Positions 7,493-15,905 of a stretch of 64,000 nucleotides of DNA are shown in pieces. Both the position numbers and the translations under genes were made by a program. The DNA is from an uncultured Chitinophaga sp. (GTDB lineage: Bacteria; Bacteroidota; Bacteroidia; Chitinophagales; Chitinophagaceae), in assembly GCF_946479755.1 (NCBI RefSeq), contig NZ_CAMLHC010000014.1:137505-201504 (forward strand). The letters are read 5' to 3'. The first letter of the stretch is position 1, and each line of letters starts with the position of its first letter. The notes beneath the pieces are model-generated. The model made no database searches. It saw nothing but the letters and a program-made list of their open reading frames with translations, and had not been told where the DNA came from.

Positions 7493-8512
7493 ATGGTGCT
7501 TAAAAACAATCTTTCCATCCTGCCGCTTGTCGCTGTTTTCCTGCTGGCGTCCTGCTCCACCAAAGACAGGACCATCACCGGTACCGGGAACCTGGTACCC
7601 AAAACCGCCGACCAGGATGCCAACCTGCCCGCCATACAGGCTAACGGCGCCCGGCTGCACGCCGAAGCGTCGGGCCCGGCCAATGGTACCATGGTGATAG
7701 TGCTGCATGGCGGCCCCGGAGGCGACTATCGTTACCTGTTACCCTGTAAAGACCTCGCACAACAAGGCTACCGTGTAGTGCTGTACGATCAGCGAGGGTC
7801 CGGCCTTTCCCAGCGTTTTCCCCAAAAAAGTTACACCTCTCTCGGTCCAGGCGCCATGGACCTGATGTACGACGACCTGAGCGCTGTCATTGCGCACTAT
7901 CGTACCAGTCCCACGCAGAAAGTAGTATTGCTGGGGCATTCCTGGGGTGGGATCCTGGCTTCCGGCTACGCCGGCAAACATCCGGACAACATACAGGGCG
8001 TCATTGCCTGTGAAGCAGGTGGCCTGCAATGGGACGATATAAAAGCCTACGTAAAAGACTCCCGTTCTTTTAAATTATGGGGAGAGCTGCTGAACGACGC
8101 CGCTTTTCTTGATCAGTTTATCACCGGCAAAGAAGATCAGCACGAAGTGCTGGACTATAAAATGTCGCTGCTCGTGTCCCGAAACGATATTACCGGAGAA
8201 GGCACCACCGATCCTTCCGTTTCCTGGCGTAACGGCGCCGTGGTCATGGACGCACTTTTTGAAGTCGGAGATGCCTATCACACCGACTTCTCTGCCGGAC
8301 TTGACCGTTTCAGGAAGCCGGTCCTGTTTTTCCACAGCGAAAATAACAAGGCTTACCCCGACACCTGGGCGAAACAAATAACCAACGCATATCCTTCCGT
8401 CAGGCTGATCAAAGTTCCCGGTGTCGGGCATGATGGCATTATTACCAACCACAAAGCCTGGACAGAGACAACTATGCCGGCTATACTCACTTATCTCCGT
8501 TCGCTTCCTTAA
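7493..8512 (+). CDS. Alpha/beta-hydrolase lipoprotein (proline iminopeptidase-like)
   Basis: 339 aa with an SpII signal (LLASC, Cys19), so it is probably anchored in the envelope. The fold is clear: the oxyanion-region motif HGGPGGDYRY (about residues 71-80), a DQRGSG strand, the nucleophile elbow GHSWGG, and a late GVGHDG carrying the probable catalytic His. The HGGPG motif is typical of the proline iminopeptidase/epoxide hydrolase branch. The substrate cannot be named. It lies 10 bp from the predicted start of the next gene, so the two are probably cotranscribed. Confidence 0.85.
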   Translation: MVLKNNLSILPLVAVFLLASCSTKDRTITGTGNLVPKTADQDANLPAIQANGARLHAEASGPANGTMVIVLHGGPGGDYRYLLPCKDLAQQGYRVVLYDQRGSGLSQRFPQKSYTSLGPGAMDLMYDDLSAVIAHYRTSPTQKVVLLGHSWGGILASGYAGKHPDNIQGVIACEAGGLQWDDIKAYVKDSRSFKLWGELLNDAAFLDQFITGKEDQHEVLDYKMSLLVSRNDITGEGTTDPSVSWRNGAVVMDALFEVGDAYHTDFSAGLDRFRKPVLFFHSENNKAYPDTWAKQITNAYPSVRLIKVPGVGHDGIITNHKAWTETTMPAILTYLRSLP

Positions 8513-8522
8513 AAAACATAAC

Positions 8523-9209
8523 ATGGTATCGAAGAAACACCCAATAGGGCGCTACATATTACTATCCCTCCTGTTAATGGCCGCCCACCCGCTCCGGGCG
8601 CAGGTCATTAACTGGGGTAACCTGCAGGATGAACAACGGCATTGGATCAACGCCCATACCGGCGCCCGGTACGGGATGGTATTCGGGCTCGGTTACGCTT
8701 ATCGACTGACCGGCAGCGAATTCCCTGTCATCGCAAACCTGGCCTATTCGTTTCCTTCCGGCAACAACCTCCTGGATGATTTCAAAGCAAAGTTCGGCGC
8801 ACAGGTACGGCTGTTGCAGGTGAACGATTTCCACCTCGCTGTGAAGGCACACGGCGTTTTCAGAGGATATGAAAATGAGCTGGTGCGGCTGCTGAACTGG
8901 GGCGCGGACCTCTCCGGCACCATCGGCTATTACCGGCCTTCCTGGTTTGTAGCCGGCGAAGCCGGGTTCGACAAAGCCATCTCCACCCATTTCAAACACA
9001 CCAACAGCTATAAAAATCAATATCCGGATGTAAAAGATGGCTGGTATGCCCCGGCTACCGGTGGCAATTTCAATTATGGTTTACAGGGCGGCGTTTCTTT
9101 TGGCCGGCATGATATTACGCTAAACGGCGGCGGTTTGCTACAGGAAGATTTTAAAACGAAACCCTTATTGCCGTTTTATTTGTTGCTGGGATATAATTAC
9201 CGGTGGTAG
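8523..9209 (+). CDS. Predicted outer-membrane beta-barrel protein, unknown function
   Basis: 228 aa from the ATG at 8523, where a signal peptide begins (RYILLSLLLMAAHPLRAQ). A longer in-frame start at 8421 would overlap the hydrolase gene by about 90 bases and bury the signal, so it is not used. The mature part alternates hydrophobic and polar residues, with Gly/Tyr-rich strands and a C-terminal LPFYLLLGYNYRW typical of barrel insertion signals. I do not recognise the family. Operon partner: the hydrolase lipoprotein upstream. Confidence 0.7.
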   Translation: MVSKKHPIGRYILLSLLLMAAHPLRAQVINWGNLQDEQRHWINAHTGARYGMVFGLGYAYRLTGSEFPVIANLAYSFPSGNNLLDDFKAKFGAQVRLLQVNDFHLAVKAHGVFRGYENELVRLLNWGADLSGTIGYYRPSWFVAGEAGFDKAISTHFKHTNSYKNQYPDVKDGWYAPATGGNFNYGLQGGVSFGRHDITLNGGGLLQEDFKTKPLLPFYLLLGYNYRW

Positions 9210-9237
9210 GGCATGACAGTGAGTATAGAGGATAAAA

Positions 9238-9270
9238 AGAGGGCGCTTTCGTGGAGCGTCCTCTATATTT
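9238..9270. terminator. Hairpin terminator between convergent genes
   Basis: 10-bp stem with one G-T mismatch (AGAGGGCGCT, 9238-9247, with 9255-9264), 7-nt loop, then ATATTTTT. The distal arm overlaps the stop codon (9263-9265) of the minus-strand HEAT-like gene. Confidence 0.75.
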
Positions 9271-9973
9271 TTATCTTCATCGCTTTCTCTTTCGCCTTCG
9301 CCAGTTTTTCAACAGTATTAGCGTGCATATCGGTAGCATCCAATCCCCATCTTTTACCGCTGATTTCCTGCATAGACACGAGGATGGCGCATTCGGTATG
9401 CCATGCGGTCTGTGGTGACAGTGCATCTCTCAGGATTTGCAGGCAGGTGGCGGCGGCTTCCGGGTGATTAAAGCAGAGTTGCATGAGGGCGGTAGCGGCC
9501 CAGCTTCTGTTCTCCGGTACCGGGTCCTGGGACAGCAGCGCGGCTATCTGATCGATATCGGAAGGGATGCCTGTCCAACCGATGACAAACAGCGCTTTGG
9601 CCCGTAGAACGGCGACAGTGGCAGTTAAATAGTTCCTGGCCAGTGCGGCCGTCTTATCCAGGTGTTTTCCGTTTTTATATTTGTACGTACCGAGGATGTG
9701 CAGCGCGATAGCCTGTATATGCGGGTCCGGTTCCTGCGCTATCTGTGTCAACAGGTACTGTTCTCCCGCCTCTCCTCTTTCTGAAAATTTGCGGCAGATG
9801 GTTTCGTACAGCTGGGTGTCTATATCTGTTTCTTTCAGCAGGGAATAGTGAAAGTCCAGGAACTCGGGCGTGTTCTGTGTGAGCAGCGCTCTTCCGAATG
9901 CCAGCCGGCCGGAGGTGCTTCCATCGCTGCTGATATGCTGATAAGTTTCTTTTAACGTCTGCAGGTCCGTCAT
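9263..9973 (-). CDS. HEAT-repeat-like protein
   Basis: 236 aa from the Met at 9973; a start at 10000, 3 bp after the response-regulator stop, is also possible. The protein is almost wholly helical with repeated two-helix units, for example PDPHIQAIALHILGTYKY, VLRAKALFVIGWTG and ENRSWAATALMQLCFNHPEA. This matches HEAT-type scaffolds. There is no signal peptide or catalytic motif. HEAT proteins bind other proteins; the partner is unknown. Its position after the response regulator makes it the probable last gene of the sensor operon. Confidence 0.65.
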   Translation of the reverse strand: MTDLQTLKETYQHISSDGSTSGRLAFGRALLTQNTPEFLDFHYSLLKETDIDTQLYETICRKFSERGEAGEQYLLTQIAQEPDPHIQAIALHILGTYKYKNGKHLDKTAALARNYLTATVAVLRAKALFVIGWTGIPSDIDQIAALLSQDPVPENRSWAATALMQLCFNHPEAAATCLQILRDALSPQTAWHTECAILVSMQEISGKRWGLDATDMHANTVEKLAKAKEKAMKIKI

Positions 9974-10003
9974 CTCAGGTGATTTGACCGGAAAATACAA
10001 AAT

Positions 10004-10675
10004 TCACCTGAGGGAGATGATATTATTCCGGATTGCATACAACACCAGTCCTGTCACATTGCGCGAACCCGTTTTCTGCAGCAGGTTGTTCCGGTGCCCG
10101 TTGACTGTTTTCACGCTGATAAAAAGTTCCTGCGCGATCTCCTCTGCGGTGTACTGTTTACAGACCAGCTGTAATATCTCTTCTTCTCTTTTGGTGATGG
10201 AGAGATTTTGTGGTTTGTTCCGTGGCGCTCTTACATTCTTCATCTGCAGGGCCTTCAATGCGCGTTCGTTGATATACGACCCTTTGTTGTGTACGGCGAT
10301 GATGGCTTCCTGTACTTCCCGGGGACCGCTGTCTTTCACCAGGTAGCCATGGGCGCCGCACTGTATGAGCTGGTTGATGAAATGTTCATCGTCATGGACA
10401 GACAGGATCAGGATCTTCATGTCAGGGTAAGCGTTTGTCAGTGCCAGCGTCACCTGCTGGCCGCCGTATTCGCGGTCGCCGTCCGGCGGCAGCGAGAGGT
10501 CCACCAGCATCACATCGGGCAGAACGGCCGCCTGCCGTAGTTTGTCCAATACAGAATGACCATCGGCAGATTCAAATATTACCTGCATGTCCTGCCAGGT
10601 GTTGATAATGGCTTTCATCCCTTCTCTGAAGAGGGCCTGGTCTTCCACGAGCCCGATGTTGATCTCTTTTTTCAT
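10004..10675 (-). CDS. LuxR/NarL-type two-component response regulator
   Basis: 223 aa. The receiver domain (residues 5-125) has acidic residues in LVEDQ, the phosphoacceptor Asp in MLVDLSLPP, and a conserved Lys in GYLVKDSG. The C-terminal LuxR HTH (about 155-215) contains KREEEILQLVCKQYTAEEIA and SVKTVNGHRNNLL. It is 9 bp from the kinase gene and is surely its partner. By gene order its targets may include the divergent P47-like genes, where an inverted-repeat operator candidate lies. Confidence 0.93.
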   Translation of the reverse strand: MKKEINIGLVEDQALFREGMKAIINTWQDMQVIFESADGHSVLDKLRQAAVLPDVMLVDLSLPPDGDREYGGQQVTLALTNAYPDMKILILSVHDDEHFINQLIQCGAHGYLVKDSGPREVQEAIIAVHNKGSYINERALKALQMKNVRAPRNKPQNLSITKREEEILQLVCKQYTAEEIAQELFISVKTVNGHRNNLLQKTGSRNVTGLVLYAIRNNIISLR

Positions 10676-10684
10676 ATAAAATTA

Positions 10685-11476
10685 TTATGCCGCTAATATG
10701 ATCCGTACAATGGCGTAGTATCCGCCGGATGGCTGGTTTCCCATCTCCAGTTTTCCGCCGAGCGCATTCACCCGGCCTTCGATGTTCTTGAGGCCCAACC
10801 CTTTGCTGGCAGTTCCTTCGGGCAGCCCGCAGCCATCGTCTGCATAGTTACAGACCACTTCCTCATTACGGCGGGAAAGCGCTATCCTGATGGCTTTGGC
10901 ATCAGCGTGTTTGATGGTATTGTTGATCATCTCCATGATAATGCGGAAAAGGCCCAGGTTCACCAGCCAGGGCAGGTCGTCCATATAATCGTCACAGTCC
11001 AGGGCTATCGTTATCTCACCGGCTTTATTGAACTGTTCCGTTACCGCCTGCAGGGCTGCCGGAAGGCCGAAAGACTCCAGCTGCGGCGGCATGAGGCGGT
11101 GACTGATACTTCTTACGCTGGTCAGCGCCGTCTCCGACAGCTCGCGCACGTGCTGCAACCCTTCCTGTAATGGCGTGCCGTCTGCGCTTTGTTGTTCGAG
11201 TACCATGAGATGCATCCGCATAATAGACATGACCGCCCCGAGCTCATCGTGGAGATCCTGCGCAATACGTTTGCGTTCTTCTTCCTGCGCATGGATATTT
11301 GACCGCAGCAGGTCCTGCTGGTAGCTGCTCTTCAGGGCTTCCCGCTTCAGTTTCTGATCGGACAGGTTCTTTTGAAAATGCAGGTTCAGCAACACTACGC
11401 CGATACCGATGATAAACACGATAACGGCCAGCGGCAGCAATGCATTAATAAAGCTCAGGTCTTTGATCGTTTCCAT
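10685..11476 (-). CDS. Sensor histidine kinase (HisKA_3/NarX-DegS type)
   Basis: 263 aa from the ATG at 11476. A much longer ORF extends upstream in this frame but overlaps the 7TM gene and reads as nonsense, so it is rejected. One transmembrane helix (LLPLAVIVFIIGIGVVLLNL) is followed by a coiled coil. The HisKA_3 phosphoacceptor is in RKRIAQDLHDELGAVMSIMR. A HATPase domain with YADDGCGLPEG and KGLGLKNIEGRV completes the protein. No periplasmic sensor domain exists, so the upstream 7TM protein, whose gene overlaps by 22 bases, probably supplies sensing. Confidence 0.92.
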   Translation of the reverse strand: METIKDLSFINALLPLAVIVFIIGIGVVLLNLHFQKNLSDQKLKREALKSSYQQDLLRSNIHAQEEERKRIAQDLHDELGAVMSIMRMHLMVLEQQSADGTPLQEGLQHVRELSETALTSVRSISHRLMPPQLESFGLPAALQAVTEQFNKAGEITIALDCDDYMDDLPWLVNLGLFRIIMEMINNTIKHADAKAIRIALSRRNEEVVCNYADDGCGLPEGTASKGLGLKNIEGRVNALGGKLEMGNQPSGGYYAIVRIILAA

Positions 11477-12105
11477 AGGCCGATAAAAAAACAGGTGTAC
11501 ATCACCATGGAGAAAAATGCGTGAAACATCCAGGCAGACAAATTCAGACCTCTGCTGAAAGCAGTCGTAATCACAGAACCAAAATAAAAGATCAGTATAC
11601 TGGATGAATAATAGATAAACAAGCCAGAGTTGATCCAGTGAAGGCTTTTGATATTGGGACCACTGGTTTCTTTCACGATGTCGCTCAGGAAGAAGCGGTA
11701 CGTAAACAGCGCCAGGATCACAATGAGGATAGATTCGACAGTTAATGCGATAGAGTTGAAAGTATGCACAGGTTGAATGAACAGTGAGTTGGCGATAGAA
11801 AAGAGCAGGAATAATATGGCGATGAGCCATATTATTCCTGCGTCTATAAATCCGTTGAGCAGCGTGTTATAAAACCATGCCAGGCAAAGGAATCCGGCAG
11901 CTACATAAATGTGCAGCAGCGGCATGTTGTTTTTGCTGGCGAACCAGAAGGCCAGCGAGATAAACTGGATGACGCCTGACAGAAAAAGGAACCACGAGAA
12001 CACTTTCAGCTCCCGGGGCAGGGTGCGGTATTGTGCCGCAGCATATACAACGGTGAGCAGAATAGGCACGTGTGATAACACGATGATGATTTCTGAAGAG
12101 CTCAT
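11455..12105 (-). CDS. Seven-helix membrane protein, probable sensor subunit
   Basis: 216 aa with about seven hydrophobic helices (for example IIIVLSHVPILLTVVYAA, SIALTVESILIVILALFTY and MFHAFFSMVMYTCFFIGLW). There is no signal peptide and no catalytic motif. The 3' end overlaps the kinase gene by 22 bases, implying translational coupling. Split 7TM plus soluble-type kinase pairs recur in Chitinophaga-like genomes. I infer that it is the input module of this two-component system; the ligand is unknown. Confidence 0.75.
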   Translation of the reverse strand: MSSSEIIIVLSHVPILLTVVYAAAQYRTLPRELKVFSWFLFLSGVIQFISLAFWFASKNNMPLLHIYVAAGFLCLAWFYNTLLNGFIDAGIIWLIAILFLLFSIANSLFIQPVHTFNSIALTVESILIVILALFTYRFFLSDIVKETSGPNIKSLHWINSGLFIYYSSSILIFYFGSVITTAFSRGLNLSAWMFHAFFSMVMYTCFFIGLWKRSKT

Positions 12106-12108
12106 AGG

Positions 12109-12681
12109 CTAGCGGTCTGCTTTAAGGGTAGGCGCTGTGGGACAGGTTTTCGGGCAGGGCGCGTTGAGGTCCAGCACATACTTATCGTCTTCAGCAATGG
12201 CGGTTGAATCGAGCGGCACGATAATAGGGTTCCCCTTTTTATTGAGGATCACGTCGCGCCCCGCGTCCCATTTGGCAGGATCTTTACCTTGCAGGCAGGC
12301 ATTGGCTACCGGCACGATATAGAGTTTAAAGCCTACTTTATCCTGAAACCCGAGATATACCCGGACATGTTTAAACCGGCACATGGCGGAATCGGCGAGG
12401 TCTGTCGGCATCCCCATGGCCGCCAGCAGGTCTACCGCCCGGATCGTATAGGATTCAACAGGTGGAATGCCCTCCCAGTGTCGCCGGCAAAGGCTGTCGT
12501 ACGAGTAAATGTTACGGCGGGCCGCCACCAGGTTGGCCAATACACGCCCGACATCGTCGTTGTTCTGGCTGCAATCGATTTTGGGAGGAGCGTCCGGTTG
12601 CCGGTTGTCAGGAGATGGTTGCTGCTGACATCCTGCGGCAGCGAGGCCTAGCAGCAGCGTGAGGGAGAAAAGGTGCTTCAT
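12109..12681 (-). CDS. Hypothetical lipoprotein, first gene of the two-component operon
   Basis: 190 aa from the Met at 12681, which gives an SpII signal with lipobox AAAGC (Cys18). An upstream in-frame Met at 12720 is less likely. The mature part begins with a Pro/Gln-rich linker and has several Cys residues in a CPKTCPTAP tail. I do not recognise the family. Only 3 bp separate it from the 7TM gene, so it probably acts at the outer face of the same sensing system. Confidence 0.65.
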   Translation of the reverse strand: MKHLFSLTLLLGLAAAGCQQQPSPDNRQPDAPPKIDCSQNNDDVGRVLANLVAARRNIYSYDSLCRRHWEGIPPVESYTIRAVDLLAAMGMPTDLADSAMCRFKHVRVYLGFQDKVGFKLYIVPVANACLQGKDPAKWDAGRDVILNKKGNPIIVPLDSTAIAEDDKYVLDLNAPCPKTCPTAPTLKADR

Positions 12682-12770
12682 TTTATAGGATTTATTTTGG
12701 GTGATATTCTGCACATACAAACGACTGCAATGTAATTACAAAAGCAGGCTGCTGACGCACCGGCCGCTCA

Positions 12771-12825
12771 AAAACAGGTATAAATACCTGCTTCTTTTCC
12801 CAAATCGGATAGTAATACCTGTTTT
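12771..12825. promoter_or_regulatory. Inverted-repeat operator candidate between two-component operon and P47-like genes
   Basis: An 11-bp perfect inverted repeat, AAAACAGGTAT (12771-12781) and ATACCTGTTTT (12815-12825), flanks a third copy, ATACCTG (12784-12790). The inner pair alone forms CAGGTAT-AA-ATACCTG. The two same-oriented half-sites are 31 bp apart, three helical turns. Placed in a divergent intergenic region, it is a plausible binding site for the LuxR-type regulator encoded at 10004. Confidence 0.6.
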
Positions 12826-12963
12826 CAAAAATACTCATTTCTCCGCTTACCATCGTCTGCGATCTGAAGCAATTTTACAAGGCAAAACAGGATGCCTTAT
12901 GCATGCTGCGGAGAAGCCGAAAACCGTACAGAGTAGGCAATCATCGATAAAAAAACTATTGCT

Positions 12964-14505
12964 ATGACGACGCAGACATTACCCGCCCTCTCTACCTTCC
13001 GGGCCTTTCAGGTGCCGAAGCTCCACGAGATTGAGCCGGAAGTTTTTGTAAAAAAGTATAACCTGCCCAAAGCGGTATTGGCAGCAGAAGCGGATACCCT
13101 GGGATGGGATACGGTCAACTCCATCCGGATGCCCATCGTAAATGCCTCCATGGAGAAAAGCGCTAAGTACCCCAAAGAGTTCCACGACCAGATATCCACC
13201 AACTGGAGCTTTGGCGGTAAGTTCGGCGCGTGGAAACTGGTACGCGGCGGCTCAGGGGCCATTTTGTTTATGCAGCTGCCGATCCCCGAAGGACACATGG
13301 TTTTCGAAAACGACCGGTTGGAGTTCGCTGAGGGCTATGCTACCATCTCCGTTAAGCTCACCTATCTGCCACAACCGCCTGAATCGCTGGGAGCCAGGGG
13401 CAACGGCAAACCCGACGACAATGGCAAACCGCAGTACCTCGTGACCGACACTTCCGTCCGCAGCGCTGACGATCCGGCGGTAGTAGTGCAGAACATGGAC
13501 TATGGCACCCAAAAAGCGACCCCTACACAGGATGCCCTGTTCAAAGGCGCGCTGGCTATCTGGCTCAACAAAAACCTCGCGCAGTTCACCTATATTTTTA
13601 CCGTGGTGAACATCAACGCCAATGCTTCAAAAGGTGCCTTCCAATGGCTGAAGCCCACCTATACCAGTTACGCTTATTTCAACGGAGCTACCGATGAGAC
13701 CAGCTATTTCGGCGTGCTGAACATGACGTCGCACGACAGCCCGGAAGGCCTCAGCAACCAGCTGCCGCCCTCCAGCATCCCGCCAGGCTGCGACTCCGCC
13801 CTGCTTATCTCCAGCAAAAAATTCCTCAACAACATGGTGCTGCCGGGCATGAGCACCGCCTTCCCCAAAGCTGCCCAGGGCAACTTCAAGCCCAGCGCAA
13901 ACAATACGGTGATTGAAAAAGTAGGCGACGATGTGGAACTGGAGCCTGTCAACATCAATGGTATTAACTACACGCCTTATCTGCAGGATTTCACCTACCA
14001 GATCGTGGGAGATGAAATGCAGATTAATTCGAAAATAAAGGTGTCTGTCGGACTGGGAATAGACGTGTTTGTCCTCACCACCGGGTACTATAAAATTAAG
14101 CTGGTCAACAAGCCTGACGGCGGCGGACAGACACTCGACTTCGAAGAGAGCAGGATCCCCAAGATGAACACCTGGAACGAAATCGCCACCTGGGCTATCG
14201 TTACCGATGCCATCATTGCCGCTATTACCGGTTGTGCCGCCGGCGTAGCCAAACTGATGCTCAAAGAAACCTTCAAAAGAGTGGTCGCTTATATCATCGT
14301 AGCTATTATCGTTGGTATCATTGCCGCCATCCCTACCATCATTGCACAGGTAGTGCAAGGTAGAGCCGCAGAGGTGCTTCCCTCCATCGGAGATATGATC
14401 GCCGATGCCACCGGTGACATCAAATGGCCGGATTCTACCGGTTTCACCCCTACGAAAGCAGAGATGAACGGTTCCCTGCAGATAGGCGGCATGCTCGCCT
14501 CCTGA
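12964..14505 (+). CDS. P47/TULIP-like protein A
   Basis: 513 aa with no signal peptide. The start of the fold shows GWDTVNSIRMPIVNASM, then an FGAWKLVRGGSGAILFMQLP block. The GWDxV plus W-x-(I/L)-V-x-GGSG pattern is that of the clostridial P47 protein family (TULIP fold, as in BPI-like lipid binders). The body is beta-rich. Near the C-terminus lie two hydrophobic stretches (IATWAIVTDAIIAAITG, and VVAYIIVAIIVGIIAAIPTI), followed by NGSLQIGGML. P47 and OrfX proteins accompany some botulinum and insecticidal toxin loci and are thought to bind lipid. No toxin gene is adjacent here. It is paired with protein B 60 bp downstream. Confidence 0.7.
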   Translation: MTTQTLPALSTFRAFQVPKLHEIEPEVFVKKYNLPKAVLAAEADTLGWDTVNSIRMPIVNASMEKSAKYPKEFHDQISTNWSFGGKFGAWKLVRGGSGAILFMQLPIPEGHMVFENDRLEFAEGYATISVKLTYLPQPPESLGARGNGKPDDNGKPQYLVTDTSVRSADDPAVVVQNMDYGTQKATPTQDALFKGALAIWLNKNLAQFTYIFTVVNINANASKGAFQWLKPTYTSYAYFNGATDETSYFGVLNMTSHDSPEGLSNQLPPSSIPPGCDSALLISSKKFLNNMVLPGMSTAFPKAAQGNFKPSANNTVIEKVGDDVELEPVNINGINYTPYLQDFTYQIVGDEMQINSKIKVSVGLGIDVFVLTTGYYKIKLVNKPDGGGQTLDFEESRIPKMNTWNEIATWAIVTDAIIAAITGCAAGVAKLMLKETFKRVVAYIIVAIIVGIIAAIPTIIAQVVQGRAAEVLPSIGDMIADATGDIKWPDSTGFTPTKAEMNGSLQIGGMLAS

Positions 14506-14515
14506 TATCTTCACC

Positions 14516-14548
14516 GTCACCCGGCTGACAGGCTGTTATCCGGGTGAC
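14516..14548 (+). repeat. Intergenic hairpin between the two P47-like genes
   Basis: Perfect 9-bp stem GTCACCCGG/CCGGGTGAC with a 15-nt loop, between the stop at 14505 and the next ATG at 14566. It lacks a U tract, so it may stabilise mRNA or partly attenuate rather than terminate. Confidence 0.5.
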
Positions 14549-14565
14549 TTTAAAAACCTGTTATC

Positions 14566-15852
14566 ATGAATACCTTCGGCTGGGACACCGTATACGTGGT
14601 GACCATCGACAAGATCAACGCCTCCCTCCTTTCCAATAAAGAAAAGTTGATATTACAGTTCGATACCCAAAAAAACATTGAATTGCCCGTAAGGGCTATG
14701 GGCCACTTTTCCCACTGGGAGATCGTGCAGGGCGGCTCCGGCGCCATCCTCTACCTGAAGCTGGGCATCAGCGACGGGAAAGCCGTGTTTACCGACACCC
14801 ATCCTGAGTACGACCTGGCCGGCACCTCGCTGGTAGTGGCCGTGCAGCTCGCGATGCTGCCGGGGCAGGCGCAGACCGCATCGGAGGAACTAAGGTTTGA
14901 TATCCGGACCGTCGGGCAGATCGGCGATCCTCCGCAACCCGGCAACATCACGCCTGTGGTGTTCCATGATCCCAACGGTAAACTGGACAGCGCGCAACAT
15001 GCGATACTGATGGTAGCACTATCAAACTACATCATGGAGAACGCCCGGCAGATATCTTATGTCTTCGCCACGATCAACCTCGTACCGCCGTCGACCAACA
15101 ACTGGCTGACGCCTTTTCGCTCTGCATACGCCTATATGAGCCGTCACAACGCTTCCGGCGCGCTGGCCATCCTCAGCGTTACCACCGACCGGAATATAAA
15201 CGAACTACCGCTACAGGTAGACGGCCAGCTGCTGTCTCCCGGTTATGATGCCTCGTTCGGTATTTCCAGGGAACTTTTCCTGAAGCATGTGATGATGCCG
15301 GCATTGCCTGCCGTATTCGGCAACGGCGCCACCTCCGCCTACTTCGTTTACAACGCCGCTACCGGCCACCTGCAAAGCACCCGCGATATCCCCATGAATG
15401 GTGTGAAATCCGGTGCTATCACCTACTACCCGGTCCTGTCTTCCTTCCGGCTCACCACCACGGGCGACGGGCTTTCCAGCAACTACGAAGGCTCGTGTGA
15501 CCTGAAAGCCGGTATCAATATGCGCTTCTGGATAGACCCGAAGAACCAGGCCATCTACGACAACAACCGCAAAACACTGGACTTCCTCCCCGACCCCAAC
15601 CCGTCGTACCGCAAAGATGTACACATCCCGTGGTACTGGTGGTTCCTCGGATTACTCCCGCGTGCCATCACAGAAATCATCGTGCAAACCGTGAGCAGCA
15701 GCATCGCTCAGTCCATGACGGCAGACGTTAGCCAGTATCTTACGCTCACGCGAAAGCCGCCCACCTCCGTACAGTGGACAGGAACGGAACGGCTGGATAT
15801 TCAGACAGCATCGCTGAATATGGGTTTTTATATGCAGGGAAATTTATTGTAG
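14566..15852 (+). CDS. P47/TULIP-like protein B
   Basis: 428 aa with no signal peptide. It begins MNTFGWDTVYVVTIDKINAS, very like the start of clostridial P47, and has FSHWEIVQGGSGAILYLKL near residues 46-64. Length is close to that of P47 (about 415 aa). A hydrophobic WYWWFLGLLPRAITEIIV segment precedes a C-terminal ASLNMGFYMQG, paralleling the NGSLQIGGM end of protein A. The two are therefore paralogues that probably form a hetero-oligomer or act in sequence. Lipid binding is family knowledge; a role here is inferred. A terminator follows directly. Confidence 0.72.
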   Translation: MNTFGWDTVYVVTIDKINASLLSNKEKLILQFDTQKNIELPVRAMGHFSHWEIVQGGSGAILYLKLGISDGKAVFTDTHPEYDLAGTSLVVAVQLAMLPGQAQTASEELRFDIRTVGQIGDPPQPGNITPVVFHDPNGKLDSAQHAILMVALSNYIMENARQISYVFATINLVPPSTNNWLTPFRSAYAYMSRHNASGALAILSVTTDRNINELPLQVDGQLLSPGYDASFGISRELFLKHVMMPALPAVFGNGATSAYFVYNAATGHLQSTRDIPMNGVKSGAITYYPVLSSFRLTTTGDGLSSNYEGSCDLKAGINMRFWIDPKNQAIYDNNRKTLDFLPDPNPSYRKDVHIPWYWWFLGLLPRAITEIIVQTVSSSIAQSMTADVSQYLTLTRKPPTSVQWTGTERLDIQTASLNMGFYMQGNLL

Positions 15853-15860
15853 GAGCAAAC

Positions 15861-15898
15861 AAAGCCCACCATCCGCGTACGCCGGTAGTGGGCTTTCT
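15861..15898. terminator. Intrinsic terminator after P47-like genes
   Basis: 9-bp perfect stem AAAGCCCAC/GTGGGCTTT (15861-15869 with 15888-15896), 18-nt loop, then TTCTTA. It lies between the convergent P47-like operon and the DUF3592-like gene. Confidence 0.7.
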
Positions 15899-15905
15899 TA
15901 TCGTA

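Noticed and set aside
8421..8522. Longer N-terminus for the beta-barrel protein
   Set aside because: It overlaps the hydrolase gene and would hide the signal peptide; the start at 8523 is preferred.
10685..11830. A 381-residue reading of the kinase gene
   Set aside because: The first 118 residues are out of keeping with any kinase N-terminus and overlap the real 7TM gene; the METIKD start at 11476 gives a normal helix and kinase.
13627..14520. 297-residue minus-strand ORF opposite the P47-like gene
   Set aside because: Shadow of the plus-strand gene: low-complexity His/Gly/Asp-rich sequence without domain or signal.
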